The position numbers and the translations under genes are program-made. Below the pieces are notes generated by a model. It saw only the letters and a program-made list of their open reading frames with translations, was not told the DNA's origin and did no database searches. Positions 44,004-54,587 of a stretch of 64,000 nt of DNA are shown here, piece by piece. Positions within the stretch are counted from its first letter, which is position 1; each line of letters begins with the position of its first letter. The stretch is from Saussurea involucrata. Taxonomy: Eukaryota; Streptophyta; Magnoliopsida; Asterales; Asteraceae. The DNA lies in the NCBI GenBank assembly GCA_033807775.1, contig CM066312.1:30477696-30541695 (forward strand), written 5' to 3'.

Positions 44004-44270
44004 AGGGGGAGCACCTTGTGGTATCAGGTAAGATCTCTCATAATTTGAGGGGGAGTGTCACACACAGTTTTTCTCTTAAATGTCAAAAGTTTTTTTTTGT
44101 GTGGGCACTCATGTGTGCATGTTATGGTCATCATTTGAGGGGGAGCGGCACAAGTTTTTTCTTGAAAAGTCTAAAAGTCTTTGTGTGTCGGACTCCTCCA
44201 CTACATTGTACTGCACTATCTGAGGGGGAGCAATAAATCCCCATGCTCAGTTTGAGGGGGAGCGAGAGAA
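44004..44270 (+). other. multi-PPT array of Sirevirus D
   Basis: Five GGGGGAG tracts start near 44005, 44049, 44139, 44224 and 44256, each usually preceded by TTTGA and followed by GC or TG. Spacers carry CACACA, AAAAGTTTTTTTT and TGTGTGTCGGACTC phrases. Confidence 0.88.
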
Positions 44271-44324
44271 AGTCATCATCCGGTTCAGATTCCTGCAAAA
44301 TTTCAAGGGAAAGGACCGGGTGGA

Positions 44325-45175
44325 GTTATCCGGATAGTATCCGGAAACCCAAAGGTTTCCGGACGGTATCCGGATCCGGTATGAATCCGGGTCGGCCAAG
44401 AATCCGGACACCATCCGGCTATATAAGCCACCCGGACTCCTTTTTTGTTTTTCTTTATCCGAAAATTCGCCCTAAAACCCTCAAACCCTCGACGACTTTC
44501 TCTCTCGCCCGGACTCGCCCCACTCACTCGATTTGCACTTCGTTTAGTCCCATATCCAGGTATGCTTCTCAATATCACATCGTGTTAATGTTTACCCATG
44601 CTTTAATCACTTAAATGCCCGATTTATCCACGCGATTCGTTGATAGAACAGTGTCCAAATACCCATTAAGGGTTTCGTCATTTTTGGCCAAATATGTGGG
44701 GTTTCGAGTTACATCGATGCCCTTATAACCTAATTAGTGACTCTCGACAACATCCGTGGCCTACTACGTACTTGGGATTGCCTGTTCTGTTTTTGGACTG
44801 CCTGAGTCATCGTCCGGACACGTTCCTCGTGTCTGGACACGTTCAAACCGATGCTAGTTTATCCGGACACGTTCAATCACATGCTGATCCATCCGGAAAC
44901 CAACATCACCCGGAGACCTAGTTGTCCGGATACCTTAGGGTTTCCGGTAAGTTCAACTACCGAGTAGTTTGGTGTCTGGACTCTAATGTTATCCGGAAGA
45001 AGAGTGTACTCGGACACCCCTGACACCCGGACTCCCTTGTCCAGAGTCCCCACTTTATCCGGACACTCCCCTTTTCATCTGGATACCTCCGACATCCGGA
45101 CACATGTGTTGTCCGGAAACAACTCGGTCCGGAAAACTTGGCTTCCCCATTTTTGTCCGGACATCCCTGTTGCCA
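44325..45175. repeat. TCCGG motif array before the extra ORF (D)
   Basis: About 19 TCCGG words occur by eye. One cluster (44325-44415) precedes the internal TATA box and a second (44810-45175) lies inside the predicted first intron. The most frequent form is TATCCGGA or TGTCCGGA. Confidence 0.85.
44420..44426 (+). promoter_or_regulatory. candidate internal TATA box for the extra ORF (D)
   Basis: GGCTATATAAGCC lies among CCGG motifs. It is followed by a pyrimidine-rich leader (CCCTCGACGACTTTCTCTCT) and a 5' splice-site-like CCAG|GTATGC at 44559/44560. B-host has the same order at 17705-17565. Confidence 0.55.
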
Positions 45176-45297
45176 TGTCTGTACCTGTTTTGTCACTGCC
45201 AGTCCTCGATCTGTCTCAGATTGAGCCAATCACAGCAAAGGTACGCGCCAACACTTGTTCATCCGTCCCAATTTCTAACTGTGTATTTATTTTACAG
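44560..45297 (+). other. predicted introns and 38-nt exon of the D extra-ORF unit
   Basis: Intron 1 (44560-45202) runs GTATGC to GTCACTGCCAG. The exon (45203-45240) begins TCCTCGATC and ends CAGCAAAG. Intron 2 (45241-45297, 57 nt) runs GTACGC to TTTTACAG with TTCTAAC as a branch-site match. The extra-ORF ATG is 7 nt further at 45305. Exon and intron 2 are conserved in B2 and B-host. Intron 2 is shorter than most plant introns, so direct RNA evidence would matter. Confidence 0.55.
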
Positions 45298-45304
45298 ATT
45301 ATCT

Positions 45305-48300
45305 ATGGCGGATCAACAACAACCTCTTCCCGAACAACATGGAGACCCACAACCACCTCCTCAAGAGCAAATACCTCAAGAGGAGGATATTATTGACGAC
45401 GAAGCCGATGCTGCCTTGGTTGACCCTGACCATGGTACTGAACTGGAGGCCAGTAATCATCACCTGGACCCGACACTATTCAGGCCCCAGCCACACCATC
45501 GGGTCCTTCTGGAAATCCTTATGAATCACCCTCTCCGTGAGGTCCTTACCAGCACAGCCGACGTCCCAGTCCTGTATGTTCTGTAGGTATGGCTCACCGC
45601 CCGAGTCGTCACAGCCGGTAACTCGCAGTCGATCACCGCTCAAATCGATAACCAACCTTTCATGCTCACACCGGACTCATTCCGCCGACTTCTATCTCTT
45701 CCGGAGGCCACCGCCAACAATCACGAACGGTACGATTCTGCCGTAAATGATGACACATTGTGCGCTCAAATCCGCGAACTTGGCTACAACCATGACCTCA
45801 ACCGGTCGTCCGCATTCAATCGCAAGTACCTGGTTCCGATATGGTACTCTCTTTACAATCCTAAACCGCTGTCTTTCCTCATAATGGAGAGGCATTGATC
45901 AGTACACCGGCGACTTCCTTCACCTAGTTCATGTTGTTTATTATAACCGCCGCATCGACTTCGCAATGATCATCTGGAGGGAGCTCGTCACCGCTATTCG
46001 CCACATCGGAGGGTCCAAACAGAAGAAGTTTCTTCCGTATCTGCGTTTCCTTTCGCTTGCGGTGCGTCAACACATGGACGCGAATCCTGCCATTCCTCGC
46101 CGCCTGAACCATCCGGTATGTCCCCATCACCACTTAAAGTTCATGGTTATACGCAATCCATCTGATGCGGTAGCCATGCCCATCCCTGAACCACTACTAG
46201 CCATTGCCGATCCCACTGCACCAGGGGTAGTAGCATACAGGGAAGCGTTAGGAAATTCCATGGTCCACCCAGAGCCGGAGGGACCTGCCTAGGGACTTAG
46301 ACCCGAGAGACGTGAGGGTCCGAGAGTAAGAGGTGGAAGGGCCCGACATGCAGGTGCTGTCCGGCGGGGAACGTTAGTTGTGACAGGAAGGGAAACGAGA
46401 GTAGCTGGTGCAGTGGAATCGCAACCCGGTTCCAGCTCAGCCCAAGCCGGTCCATCCTCAAGACCGAGACTACATCACTCCACCGAGCTATATATCACCG
46501 AACCCCCATCTCCCAGTCCACATGTTGAAGACGTGGAATCTGACTCCACGGACTCCGATACCAACCGAAACGTACGCCTGAGACAAATACCTCACGGTAT
46601 CGGACCCAACCCTGATTTTACCGTTGGAATCCCACTTGACTCACCTCCACATACTGGACCCGAACCTATTAGGACATCTGGGGGAGAACAAGAAGAGGAG
46701 TTAGGACATGCGAGCCGGAGAGAACTGTGTTCAAAGTTGAACCAGGAAAGATTGAGCCGTAAAGATAACGAGGCTCCTGAACGGATCGAACCGAGCGATA
46801 TCCGGGTAGCCACATCTGCTATCCCGTCTCATACGTTGGGACGGGGTATTGAAGAAGCCTCCGTGGACCCAGCGGAGCAAATGCACGACCCCCTCAGCCA
46901 CTCATCCGTCTCTCAAAAGACGGACGTTTCAGTCTCACAAGGGGATATAGCACAACTTCTACCGGTCTCTCACTCAGAGGGTACTGGTGTTGAAACAAGA
47001 GACCAGCAACCCCCGTCTCGACTTCTTTCAATGCACCATCGAGTCTAGTTCCACTTGTTATTAAAGATTCTTTGACTAGGACACTTGATGCGGAACAAAA
47101 CCAAGTCGCGGCTCTAAGTGACCCGACCGGAATGTCTGTAGTGTCTCCATCTACTGGAACACGAGGATCGGACGGAAATCCTACCACATCTAATATCACG
47201 CCAACTGTGAACGTAGGTGGCTCTACCCCCGCGGTAGATGCCTCAACGGGTAACCTAAGTGGTCCCGGAGTTAGTAACCCAGACATCGTGTCACCAGGGT
47301 CTCTGGACAGCACCCTTAAGGTTGTCCGCCAGGATATGGAGCAACTGATGCAGCAACACGTAGCCGCTGAACTTGCCAATGCTATGCGCGCTATCAAAGG
47401 TAAAGGCCACCTCGTTGATACTAAAACCGCCTCTGTACCTCCACCGATTCAACAGCAACCAATCTATTCGGTGGAGACCCTGAAGACGATGTTGTTGGCC
47501 CAACTACTCCAGGAATCCGACACCACCGCATCTACTGAAGCAGACCTGATCTCTATTCTCCGATCACAGGTTACTGCTCCGTCTTCATCCATTACCTCTC
47601 GCCTTGACTCCATCGACTCGACCCTCAACGAATACAAAAAAGCGCTAACCACGCTGTCTGAGAGGGTCCGTTTACTAGAAGACACTTGTAAGAGTCAAGC
47701 CGGCGGTCTCAAACGCAAGCACGATGACCAGGATGATCCTGATCACCGTGAGGGGGAGAAACGTCTACGCCAAACCGAGACCTCCCAGATCATGACTGCC
47801 GAAACTACAACAGTGGTTCAACAGGAAACCCCAACTGCGGCAACTACATCAGAAGCACCCGAAGCGGAGTTGCCACTAGCAGATATGGTCATAGATATGG
47901 AGATTTCAGATGAAGAAGACCCGACGGTTGAAAAGCCCGAGGGTTCAACACAGGAACTGGTTGATTTTGACTCATCAGACATACCGATTCTGGACATGAT
48001 AGATCCAGATTGCGAAGCCAACCCGGAGACCGAAGATGCATGGTATGAAAAAGCCGCCAGTGCAGTAAATCTCCAGGTAAATTTGGTCTTCCCCACTGAT
48101 GAGGACGACAACATTGATTATGATCAGTTCCTGCTTCAAAATTTATATGGAACATCCCCCGTTCACTATGCTCAACCCGCCGGAACATCATCAACAAGAC
48201 CCGAGTCTACTACTTCTGATCTTCCGACAACTGCTCCTCCCACGACAGCTTCTGATCTTCCTCCCTCTCCTCAACAGCAACAAATCCGTTGGGAGAAGAT

Positions 48301-49168
48301 CATGGTACTTATCCCTCATCTGGAGGAATCTTTGAAGAAGTTGTTCATACACAAGCTTTGCTCGATCGAGCCGACCTTCTGTCTGGGTATCTACAACCTT
48401 GACCCAGAATTTCAACGCCGATATATCAGCACAATGCAGTGGTGTCTTCCAGTCAACCAGGTCAGAACCAAACTTCGAATCACAGAGGTAATCAGTATAT
48501 TCAAGACGTATTATAAGGATCGTCTACCCAGTTTTCATTGTTCGACGTGAAGATGGCAACAAATGGAAATTTTCAGAAGCTGATTTCAAGAACCTCCGAC
48601 CACTCGACTTTTGGTTATTCTGAAAGACTTACGTACAAGAACCATCTGACCGCTAGAGATTACAAAGGCGCTCGAAGCTGTTCGTCGATACCTGGTCCGC
48701 ACCATCATGATGTCTTATCTAACGGACTTCCAAATGGCTATCGAGAACAAGGCAAAAAAGGTAAATCTGATCAAGCCGAATCTGAAAGCACCTGAGTTAA
48801 ACTTGTATCCCGAGAACGCTATGCTTCTGGAACCAGAATTCGGGATTGTTTACCTCAATGAGCAAAAGGAGAAGAAATTCATGCGTTTCAGTCAGGTAGA
48901 CAGATTTTGTGATGGCACGCTTCTAAAGGTCAGAGATGCTCTTCGAAAGATTATTCAGCACGAGTCTGAAAATCCAAGGTATTCTTATGTTCCGAATCCG
49001 AATGAAGTAACTGCTCGGAATGACTTGGAAATGATTGAAGATCACATCGACTATCGCCGCGCCATCAGATTGTTCGAGCTACACTTCGCGCTTCGCAAAA
49101 GATATGTCTTCAACTGGAGAGATCTAGAGCGCCAACTCGAACTTCAAATCAAAGGGGGAGATTGTTAG
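45305..49168 (+). pseudogene. giant Sirevirus extra ORF (D copy)
   Basis: The span is 3,864 nt (1,288 codons). The N-terminal domain has 'LLEILMNHPLREVLTSTADV' and 'CAQIRELGYNHDLNRSSAFN'. The middle is Pro/Ser/Thr-rich with a coiled coil ('LNEYKKALTTLSERVRLLED') and 'GGLKRKHDDQDDPDH'. The C-terminal domain has 'RWEKIMVLIPHLEESLKKLF', 'MMSYLTDFQMAIENKAKKVN' and 'EPEFGIVYLNEQKEKKFMRF'. Breaks: TAG 45584-45586, frameshift near 45895, TAG near 46290, frameshift near 47050, and a frame disturbance at 48490-48700. The final codons use the PPT and LTR: ...GGG GGA GAT TGT TAG, with TGTTAG being LTR bases 1-6. No signal peptide or transmembrane helix is evident. Function unknown. Confidence 0.78.
49153..49162 (+). 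other. polypurine tract adjoining the D 3' LTR
   Basis: AAAGGGGGAGAT precedes TGTTAGGGC and also codes for the last residues of the extra ORF. Confidence 0.9.
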
Positions 49169-49442
49169 GGCAGCTTTTAATGTAGATTTAAAGTTCAATG
49201 GTTGTTTTGTATTAATTCATTTTGAGCCTTATTAATGAATGGGCCGTGGGCTTGCTAGCCACGGGCCCATAGTATTTAATGTGAGATTAGCTTGGAAAAA
49301 CAAGTTAATCATCCTTTTAGCTTTCTGAACTTTATTGTAAATTCTCTCTGAAAGTGAATGGCAGGGATGACCAGTTGAAATCATTACGCATACTGTTTAT
49401 TATTTCGATTTCTTATTTTGTTGCACGGATCTGGTTTTATCA
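49163..49442 (+). repeat. 3' LTR of Sirevirus D
   Basis: It is 280 bp, the same length as the 5' LTR, with about 10 differences by eye. It is followed by TSD AAAGT (49443-49447) and then Gypsy integrase sequence. Confidence 0.95.
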
Positions 49443-49447
49443 AAAGT

Positions 49448-51850
49448 CCATGGTTATTTGTTTCCATTTCCACTGGGGAATCTCCGGTTGTTGTAGCAAA
49501 CCAGATGGTTTTTGATATACATCTTTGACCTTTGAACAAGTTAAACATTTCCCTATGTACAAGGCGATATCTTTCTTCATTCCTGGCCACCAATAGTATT
49601 CCCTTAAATCCTTGTACATCTTATCCGCTCCCGGATGAATTGAATATCTAGACTTGTGGGCTTCATCCAGAACCGTTTCCCGTACGTTGTTAGCTTTTGG
49701 AATCCAAACCCTGTCCTTGAAATAACGTACTCCATCAACCTTAGTTTCAAATCTACTTTCTATACCGTGAAGGGTCTCGTCCTTCAAGTTTTCCGTTTTC
49801 ATTGCTTCGGTCTGAGCTTCAAGAATTCGAGTCTTTAAACTTGTTTGTACAAGCGCTCCCATTTCTCGTACACGTGAAGGTTTTACCCTTTCCTTTCTAC
49901 TCAGGGCGTCGGCCACTACATTGGCCTTACCTGGGTGATAGCGAATTTCACAATCGTAGTCGCTGAGTAGCTCTACCCATCTCCTTTGTCTCATGTTGAG
50001 CATTTTCTGGTCTAGGATATGCTGAAGACTCTTATGGTCGGTGAAGATAGTGCATTTAGTGCCGTACAAATAATGTCCCCAAATCTTTAAAGCGAATACC
50101 ACAGCTCCGAGCTCCAAGTCGTGTGTGGTATAGTTCTTCTCATGAACTTTTAGTTGTCCCGAGGCGTACGCTATAACCTTGTCCTTTTGCATCAATACAC
50201 AACCCAAACCTTGATGCGATGCGTCACAATACACCACAAAGTTATCGGTTCCTTCCGGTAACGCTAGGATTGGTGCATTGCACAACTTTTTCTTCAGTAG
50301 CTGGAACGCCTCCTCTTGCGGTTTTCCCCAAACGAATTTCCTATTTTTTTGGGTCAGTGTTGTGAGTGGTTTAGCAATTTTTTAGAAGTTCTCGATGAAT
50401 CGCCTATAATAACCTGCCAATCCCAGAAATTGACGAATTTCTGTTGGGGTTTTTGGAGCTTCCCACTTCTTAACGGATTTCACTTTAGCCGGGTCCATGT
50501 GAATTCCTTTCTCTCCAATCACGTGACCAAGAAAGTGTACTTCTCGAATCCAAAATTCGCACTTTGAAAATTTGGCATACAGTTTTTGTTCCGTAAGTGT
50601 CTCTAGAATCACTCTTAAATGTTGTCCGTGCTCCTCTTTACTTCGAGAGTAGATCAAAATGTCGTCGATAAACACAATCACAAACTTGTCGAGGTATGGT
50701 CGGCATACCCTGTTCATTAAATCCATGAACACAGCTGGTGCATTCGTTAAACCGAAAGGCATAACTAAGAACTCGTAGTGTCCATATCATGTCCTAAAAG
50801 CTGTCTTAGGAATGTCCTCTTCACGAACTCTTAATTGATGATAACCTGATCGAAGATCAATCTTTGAGAAATAGGTTGCACCCTGTAATTGGTCGAATAA
50901 ATCATCTATTCGAGGAAGAGGATATTGATTCTTGATCGTCAACTTGTTCAGCTCCCTATAATCGATGCACATTCGAAACGATCCATCCTTCTTCTTGATA
51001 AATAGGACTGGGGCTCCCCAAGGTGAGGAATTTGGTCTAATAAGTTCCTTGTCTAGAAGTTCTTGGAGTTGACTTGACAACTCTTGCATTTCCGCAGGTG
51101 CTAAAAGGTATCGTGCCTTAGCTACAGGTGCTGCTCCAGGTATGAGGTCAATTTGAAATTCAACTTGTCTAAACGGGGGAAGTCCAGGCAAATCATCTGG
51201 GAACACCTCCGGGTGATCCTTCACTACTGGAATATCTTGGATTCGCCTTTTCTCGGACTTCTTCTCAACCACGTGTGCCAAAAATGCAACGCACTTCTTC
51301 CTCAAATACTTATGAACCTTCACACTTGACACTATCTCTAGGCTCCTTCCAACTTTGTTTCCTTGTATGACTAGGGTTTCTCCGTTTTGCAAAGGTATCC
51401 TAACAGCCTTATTAGAACAACAAATCTCCGCTCGATTCTTGGATAACCAGTCCATGCCTATTACTACATCAAAACTCCCCAATTCAATGGGAATAAGATC
51501 AACGCTAAACAATTTATCAACTAGATTCAAGGTATAATCTAAAATTACATCCTTAGTCTCAAATTTATGACCATTAGCAACCTCAATAATATAAGCATCC
51601 GACATCTTCCTAGATTCCAAGTTAATTAGTGGCCTAAATTTCAATGAAACAAAACTTCTATCCGCTCCAGTGTCAAATAATACTGATGCATAGTGGTTGT
51701 TTAGGAGAAACGTACTTGTCACCACATTAGGGTCGCGACGTGCTTCGTCAGCTCCAATGACAAATGCCCGTCCTCGAGCTTGACGTCCTTGATTTCCTTG
51801 ATTGGCTTGTCTTCCCATTATTGTTATTGCTCGGCCTCCTACCAAATCTC
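49448..51850 (-). pseudogene. Gypsy protease, RT, RNase H and N-terminal integrase
   Basis: On minus: protease 'ASVLFDTGADRSFVSLKF' and 'VVIGMDWLSKN'. RT has 'WGAPVLFIKKKDGSFRMCID', 'PLPRIDDLFDQLQGA' and the FIDD box 'FVIVFIDDILIYSRSKEEH' (about 50640-50700). RNase H has 'VVYCDASHQGLGCVLMQ' and 'TDHKSLQHILDQKMLN'. The integrase HHCC finger is 'HPGADKMYKDLREYYWWPGM' with 'CLTCSKVK'. Two nonsense codons interrupt one frame: TGA at 50787-50789 (a CGA-type change) and TAA at 50382-50384. Sirevirus D interrupts the integrase at 49447. Confidence 0.9.
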
Positions 51851-52864
51851 GGGCACATATTCCGGAAGTGATCCGGACTTCCGCACTCGAAGCATGCCCT
51901 TCTCCCCCTACAGAATTTGGTGAGATGACCTGGCCGCTTACAATTGTCACACACGGGGCAAGCTCCCTCATGATGAAGGTTGCACTTGTTGCATTTAGGG
52001 AATGGACCCTTGTATTGCCCTGGGTCCTGAGTTTTTACTCCGAAGTTTCTTACCACATTCCTATCCTTGCTTGCACTACCAAAGGTTTTCTTTCCTGACT
52101 GAGGGCTTCCTCTTATTGCTGGAACTTCCCGATGTCAGAGTTCCCGCTCTTACCGCATCGTTCATCAAAGTAGTTGCCAAGGCCACAACCGATTGGATTG
52201 TGGTCAGGTTTGACGAGGTGACCATTCCTCGGATCTCCGACGCTAATCCCCATAAGTATCGGTCAATTCTCTTGCTCTTGGGAGTGACCATATGAGGTAC
52301 CAGTTTTGCGAGTTCGTGGAAACGAGCTGTGTATCGGTCTATGTCAGCTCCGACCATGGCGTGATTCCAGAATTCAGATTCCAGCTTTTGAAGTTCACTT
52401 TTGGGGCAGTACTCCTCAATGAGTAACTTTTTAAACTCCTCCCATGAGAGTCTGTATGCATCTTCCCTTCCACGGGTTTGAACCTGGATGTTCCACCATG
52501 TTAGTGCCCTGCCTTGGGGTTGACAGGCCGCATACTCCACCTTGCGGTCTTCCGAGCATTTGCTAATATGGAGTACCGACTCCATGCTATCGATCCAAGA
52601 AAGCAATCCTACGGCACCTTCCTTTCCGTAGAACTCCTTGGGCTTACAAGACATGAAGGACTTGTAGTTGCATCCGGTACTATTACTACCCGGATTTCCT
52701 CCCCTACCTCCTTCATTCTCGCGGTTAGTATTAATGTCGGTGGTTACTTGCGTGACTATGTTGGGTATTGCTTCTTGTATGCGTTGTGCTATGATCCGTG
52801 CGATGTCGGGTGTTTGGTTTTCAGGATTATCTCTCGTGTGGCGAGTGGATCTTCTTGGAGGCAT
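51851..52864 (-). pseudogene. Gypsy gag with three zinc-finger motifs
   Basis: ATG 52864 gives 'MPPRRSTRHTRDNPENQTPD', then the retrotransposon gag core 'LTWWNIQVQTRGREDAYRLS' and 'EFKKLLIEEYCPKSE'. After a frameshift near 52075 come Cys motifs 'CNKCNLHHEGACPVC', 'CDNCKRPGHLTKFC' and 'CFECGSPDHFRNMC'. A second frame change near 51850 leads into protease. An ORF start at 52939 exists, but the ATG at 52864 fits the family. Confidence 0.85.
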
Positions 52865-53221
52865 GATTCTAAAACACATTTGCCAAAAATTGTTTTGGTT
52901 AAAATTTTGTACAAATTTTTGAACTGGTATTTTCCACAAGTTTATACTATTACTTGAAATTTTAAAACAGTAAAGTTAAGTATAAGGTAAATAGACGGGT
53001 TGATTGAAAGTTCATGTTTCCCCCAATGGGTTTCCATTCATCGTTCTATTAAATGCCGAAATTACAAAATTTCCGATGTTTATCATACATCGGTATCATA
53101 TTGTTTGAAAAGGAAATACAACTTGAATACTTAAAATACGTAAATTGGAAATAATAAGTAAAGAAAATGTTTTTCAAAAATACATCCAACACGCTACAAC
53201 CCATCCACCTTCGTATCCGTA
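52865..53221 (-). other. 5' leader of the Gypsy element next to gag
   Basis: It is AT-rich with no PBS or LTR. A perfect 6-bp stem (CCGATG ... CATCGG) lies near 53067-53092. Nothing else was seen. Confidence 0.5.
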
Positions 53222-53563
53222 CTATCCCAAGTATGCCCCAATCATGATCAAGATCACCAACAGCAATAGCGCCATCCCCACAACCAAACATGCCGCTTCC
53301 GCCCTCATGGCCATTCTTTTAGCCACTCTTACACCATCTAGAGCTTGAGTCGAAACGATGGTCAGTTGGTGTGCTAGCTCCACTAGTTCTGTTAAGACCT
53401 GGCCTTGATGAGTCACCCTTTCTTGACAACCGTGCAACTCGGTTATCATCGCCCTTATATGCTGATCCCTTGCCCAAGCCAACTCGGACATTTGCCTGAT
53501 TGACACGCCGGTGGCCATACGTTGCGGTTTCGGTGCCTCCGGACGTGTTGATGTTAGTGTGAC
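53222..53563 (-). CDS. small leader ORF with coiled-coil-like region and one membrane helix, cut by Sirevirus A2
   Basis: On minus an ATG at 53518 opens 98 codons. Residues 15-70 are helical and amphipathic ('MITELHGCQERVTHQGQVLT', 'LVELAHQLTIVSTQALDGVR'). The C-terminus is a strongly hydrophobic stretch ('CLVVGMALLLLVILIMIGAY') ending one residue before the stop. The frame is open upstream of the ATG to the A2 insertion at 53564, so the real start may be outside. It lies upstream of Gypsy gag on the same strand. I do not recognise the family; it resembles a tail-anchored protein. Confidence 0.45.
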   Translation of the reverse strand, partial: VTLTSTRPEAPKPQRMATGVSIRQMSELAWARDQHIRAMITELHGCQERVTHQGQVLTELVELAHQLTIVSTQALDGVRVAKRMAMRAEAACLVVGMALLLLVILIMIGAYLG

Positions 53564-54402
53564 TGTTGGTTCCCGTTTTGCTTAAACAAGATTATCAGAT
53601 CTATTAGTTCAGGTTTAATGTTTGATGCGGAAGCGTATTTAAAGAACTAACAGATAAGTTTGATAGATGTAGAACAGAATATAAATAAACAATGAACAAA
53701 CTATTATATCTCAAAGTTTACTGAATATATATTAAGAACAGGTTTATGAACCGTGAGTAAGAAAAAGCTTTAAAACAGATATGACTCTGAAGGTGAAAAA
53801 GCTTTTGTGTTCTTAATGTTTTTCTGTGTGTTGTATATCGTAAGGAAGAACTCAACATGAGTCTTCCTTATATACTACTCTAAAGGGAACCATAAAGCAT
53901 ATGCTACTATTCAAGAGGTACGTATGAATAGTTGAGAGGATGTCGTGAACAGTTGCAAGGATGGTATGAACAGTCAGACGTGCTGTATTGCATTTAATGC
54001 AGCAGACGTCTAATATGTACTAAGCCCTACTGAGTCCAATCAGAGTTTGACACGTCGACGTTGGACAGGGCATGCTACCATGCAAGTTGATGTACGGGTC
54101 CTGTAACAGTAGAAAGATATTATAAATATCTTCAAGTCTCAGTGAGGACCACAGAGGCTCTGTAATGAGTTACAGAGGTTCTGCGGTCTGATCCTCTGTG
54201 GAGCAGTCTTCACCGGATTCCGAGTCTTTGGTCTTCTTTGCGCGTATGACAGAGCTTCTGTAGGAAGCCTCTGCTGCTTCTGTAGCTTCTTGACCTTGAT
54301 TTCTCGGTAATGTCGGCAGAGCCTCTGTAAGAGGCTTTCTTCACTTAGCCTATTTTTCACTACTTCTAAATACTTTTATGATTAAGAAGATTGAAGCTAA
54401 CA
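53564..54402 (-). repeat. 3' LTR of Sirevirus A2
   Basis: This 839-bp LTR reads on minus from TGTTAGCTTC to GGAACCAACA. A TATA box (TATATAAGG on minus) lies at 53866-53874. It is homologous to the A1 5' LTR but lacks the 49-bp duplication. Confidence 0.9.
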
Positions 54403-54415
54403 ATCTCCCCCTAAG
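54403..54415 (-). other. polypurine tract of Sirevirus A2
   Basis: On minus, CTTAGGGGGAGAT lies directly before the LTR. The next 170 bp to the end of the extra ORF is non-coding. Confidence 0.9.
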
Positions 54416-54587
54416 TAGTGAAAAATAAAAATTTGAACTTGAGTTAAGTTAGGCTAAGTTAGATAAGACAGAGGTTAAACAATACCTCAAAATTTCTTTC
54501 ATTTAGAAATATGCCAGAGGCATTTTACATTTGAGTACAATGAAAGATAAACTTTAACTTTGTTTGCAGAGATTGGAGGTCTGAGAA

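Larger units (their letters stand above)
35255..49442 (+). mobile_element. Sirevirus D, structurally complete 14.2-kb element
   Basis: In order: 5' LTR 35255-35534, iMet PBS, CCGG-rich leader, gag from 36520, long linker, PR-IN-RT-RH to 43742, five-tract PPT array, internal promoter region, extra ORF 45305-49168, PPT and 3' LTR 49163-49442. TSD AAAGT flanks it. By eye the two LTRs differ at about 10 of 280 positions, mostly transitions. Coding regions carry several nonsense codons and homopolymer frameshifts, so it is probably not autonomous. Confidence 0.93.
31465..53563 (-). mobile_element. chromodomain Ty3/Gypsy element (Tekay/Del-like), split by Sirevirus D
   Basis: On minus: leader, gag, PR, RT, RH, IN, chromodomain, PPT and a 2.7-kb 3' LTR (31465-34156). 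Sirevirus D sits inside integrase (35255-49442, TSD AAAGT), and the coding frame is continuous on its two sides. The right end is cut by Sirevirus A2 at 53564 before any 5' LTR or PBS appears, so the remaining 5' end is beyond 64000. TGAAA (31460-31464) is the left candidate TSD. Confidence 0.88.

Noticed and set aside
45305..49168. Calling the extra ORF a true retroviral envelope
   Set aside because: Its position fits, but no signal peptide, cleavage site or transmembrane helix is evident, and Lys/Arg-rich nuclear-type signals are present.
53145..53348. Plus-strand ORF opposite the Gypsy leader ORF
   Set aside because: It is the complement of the hydrophobic minus-strand ORF and has no domain or context of its own.
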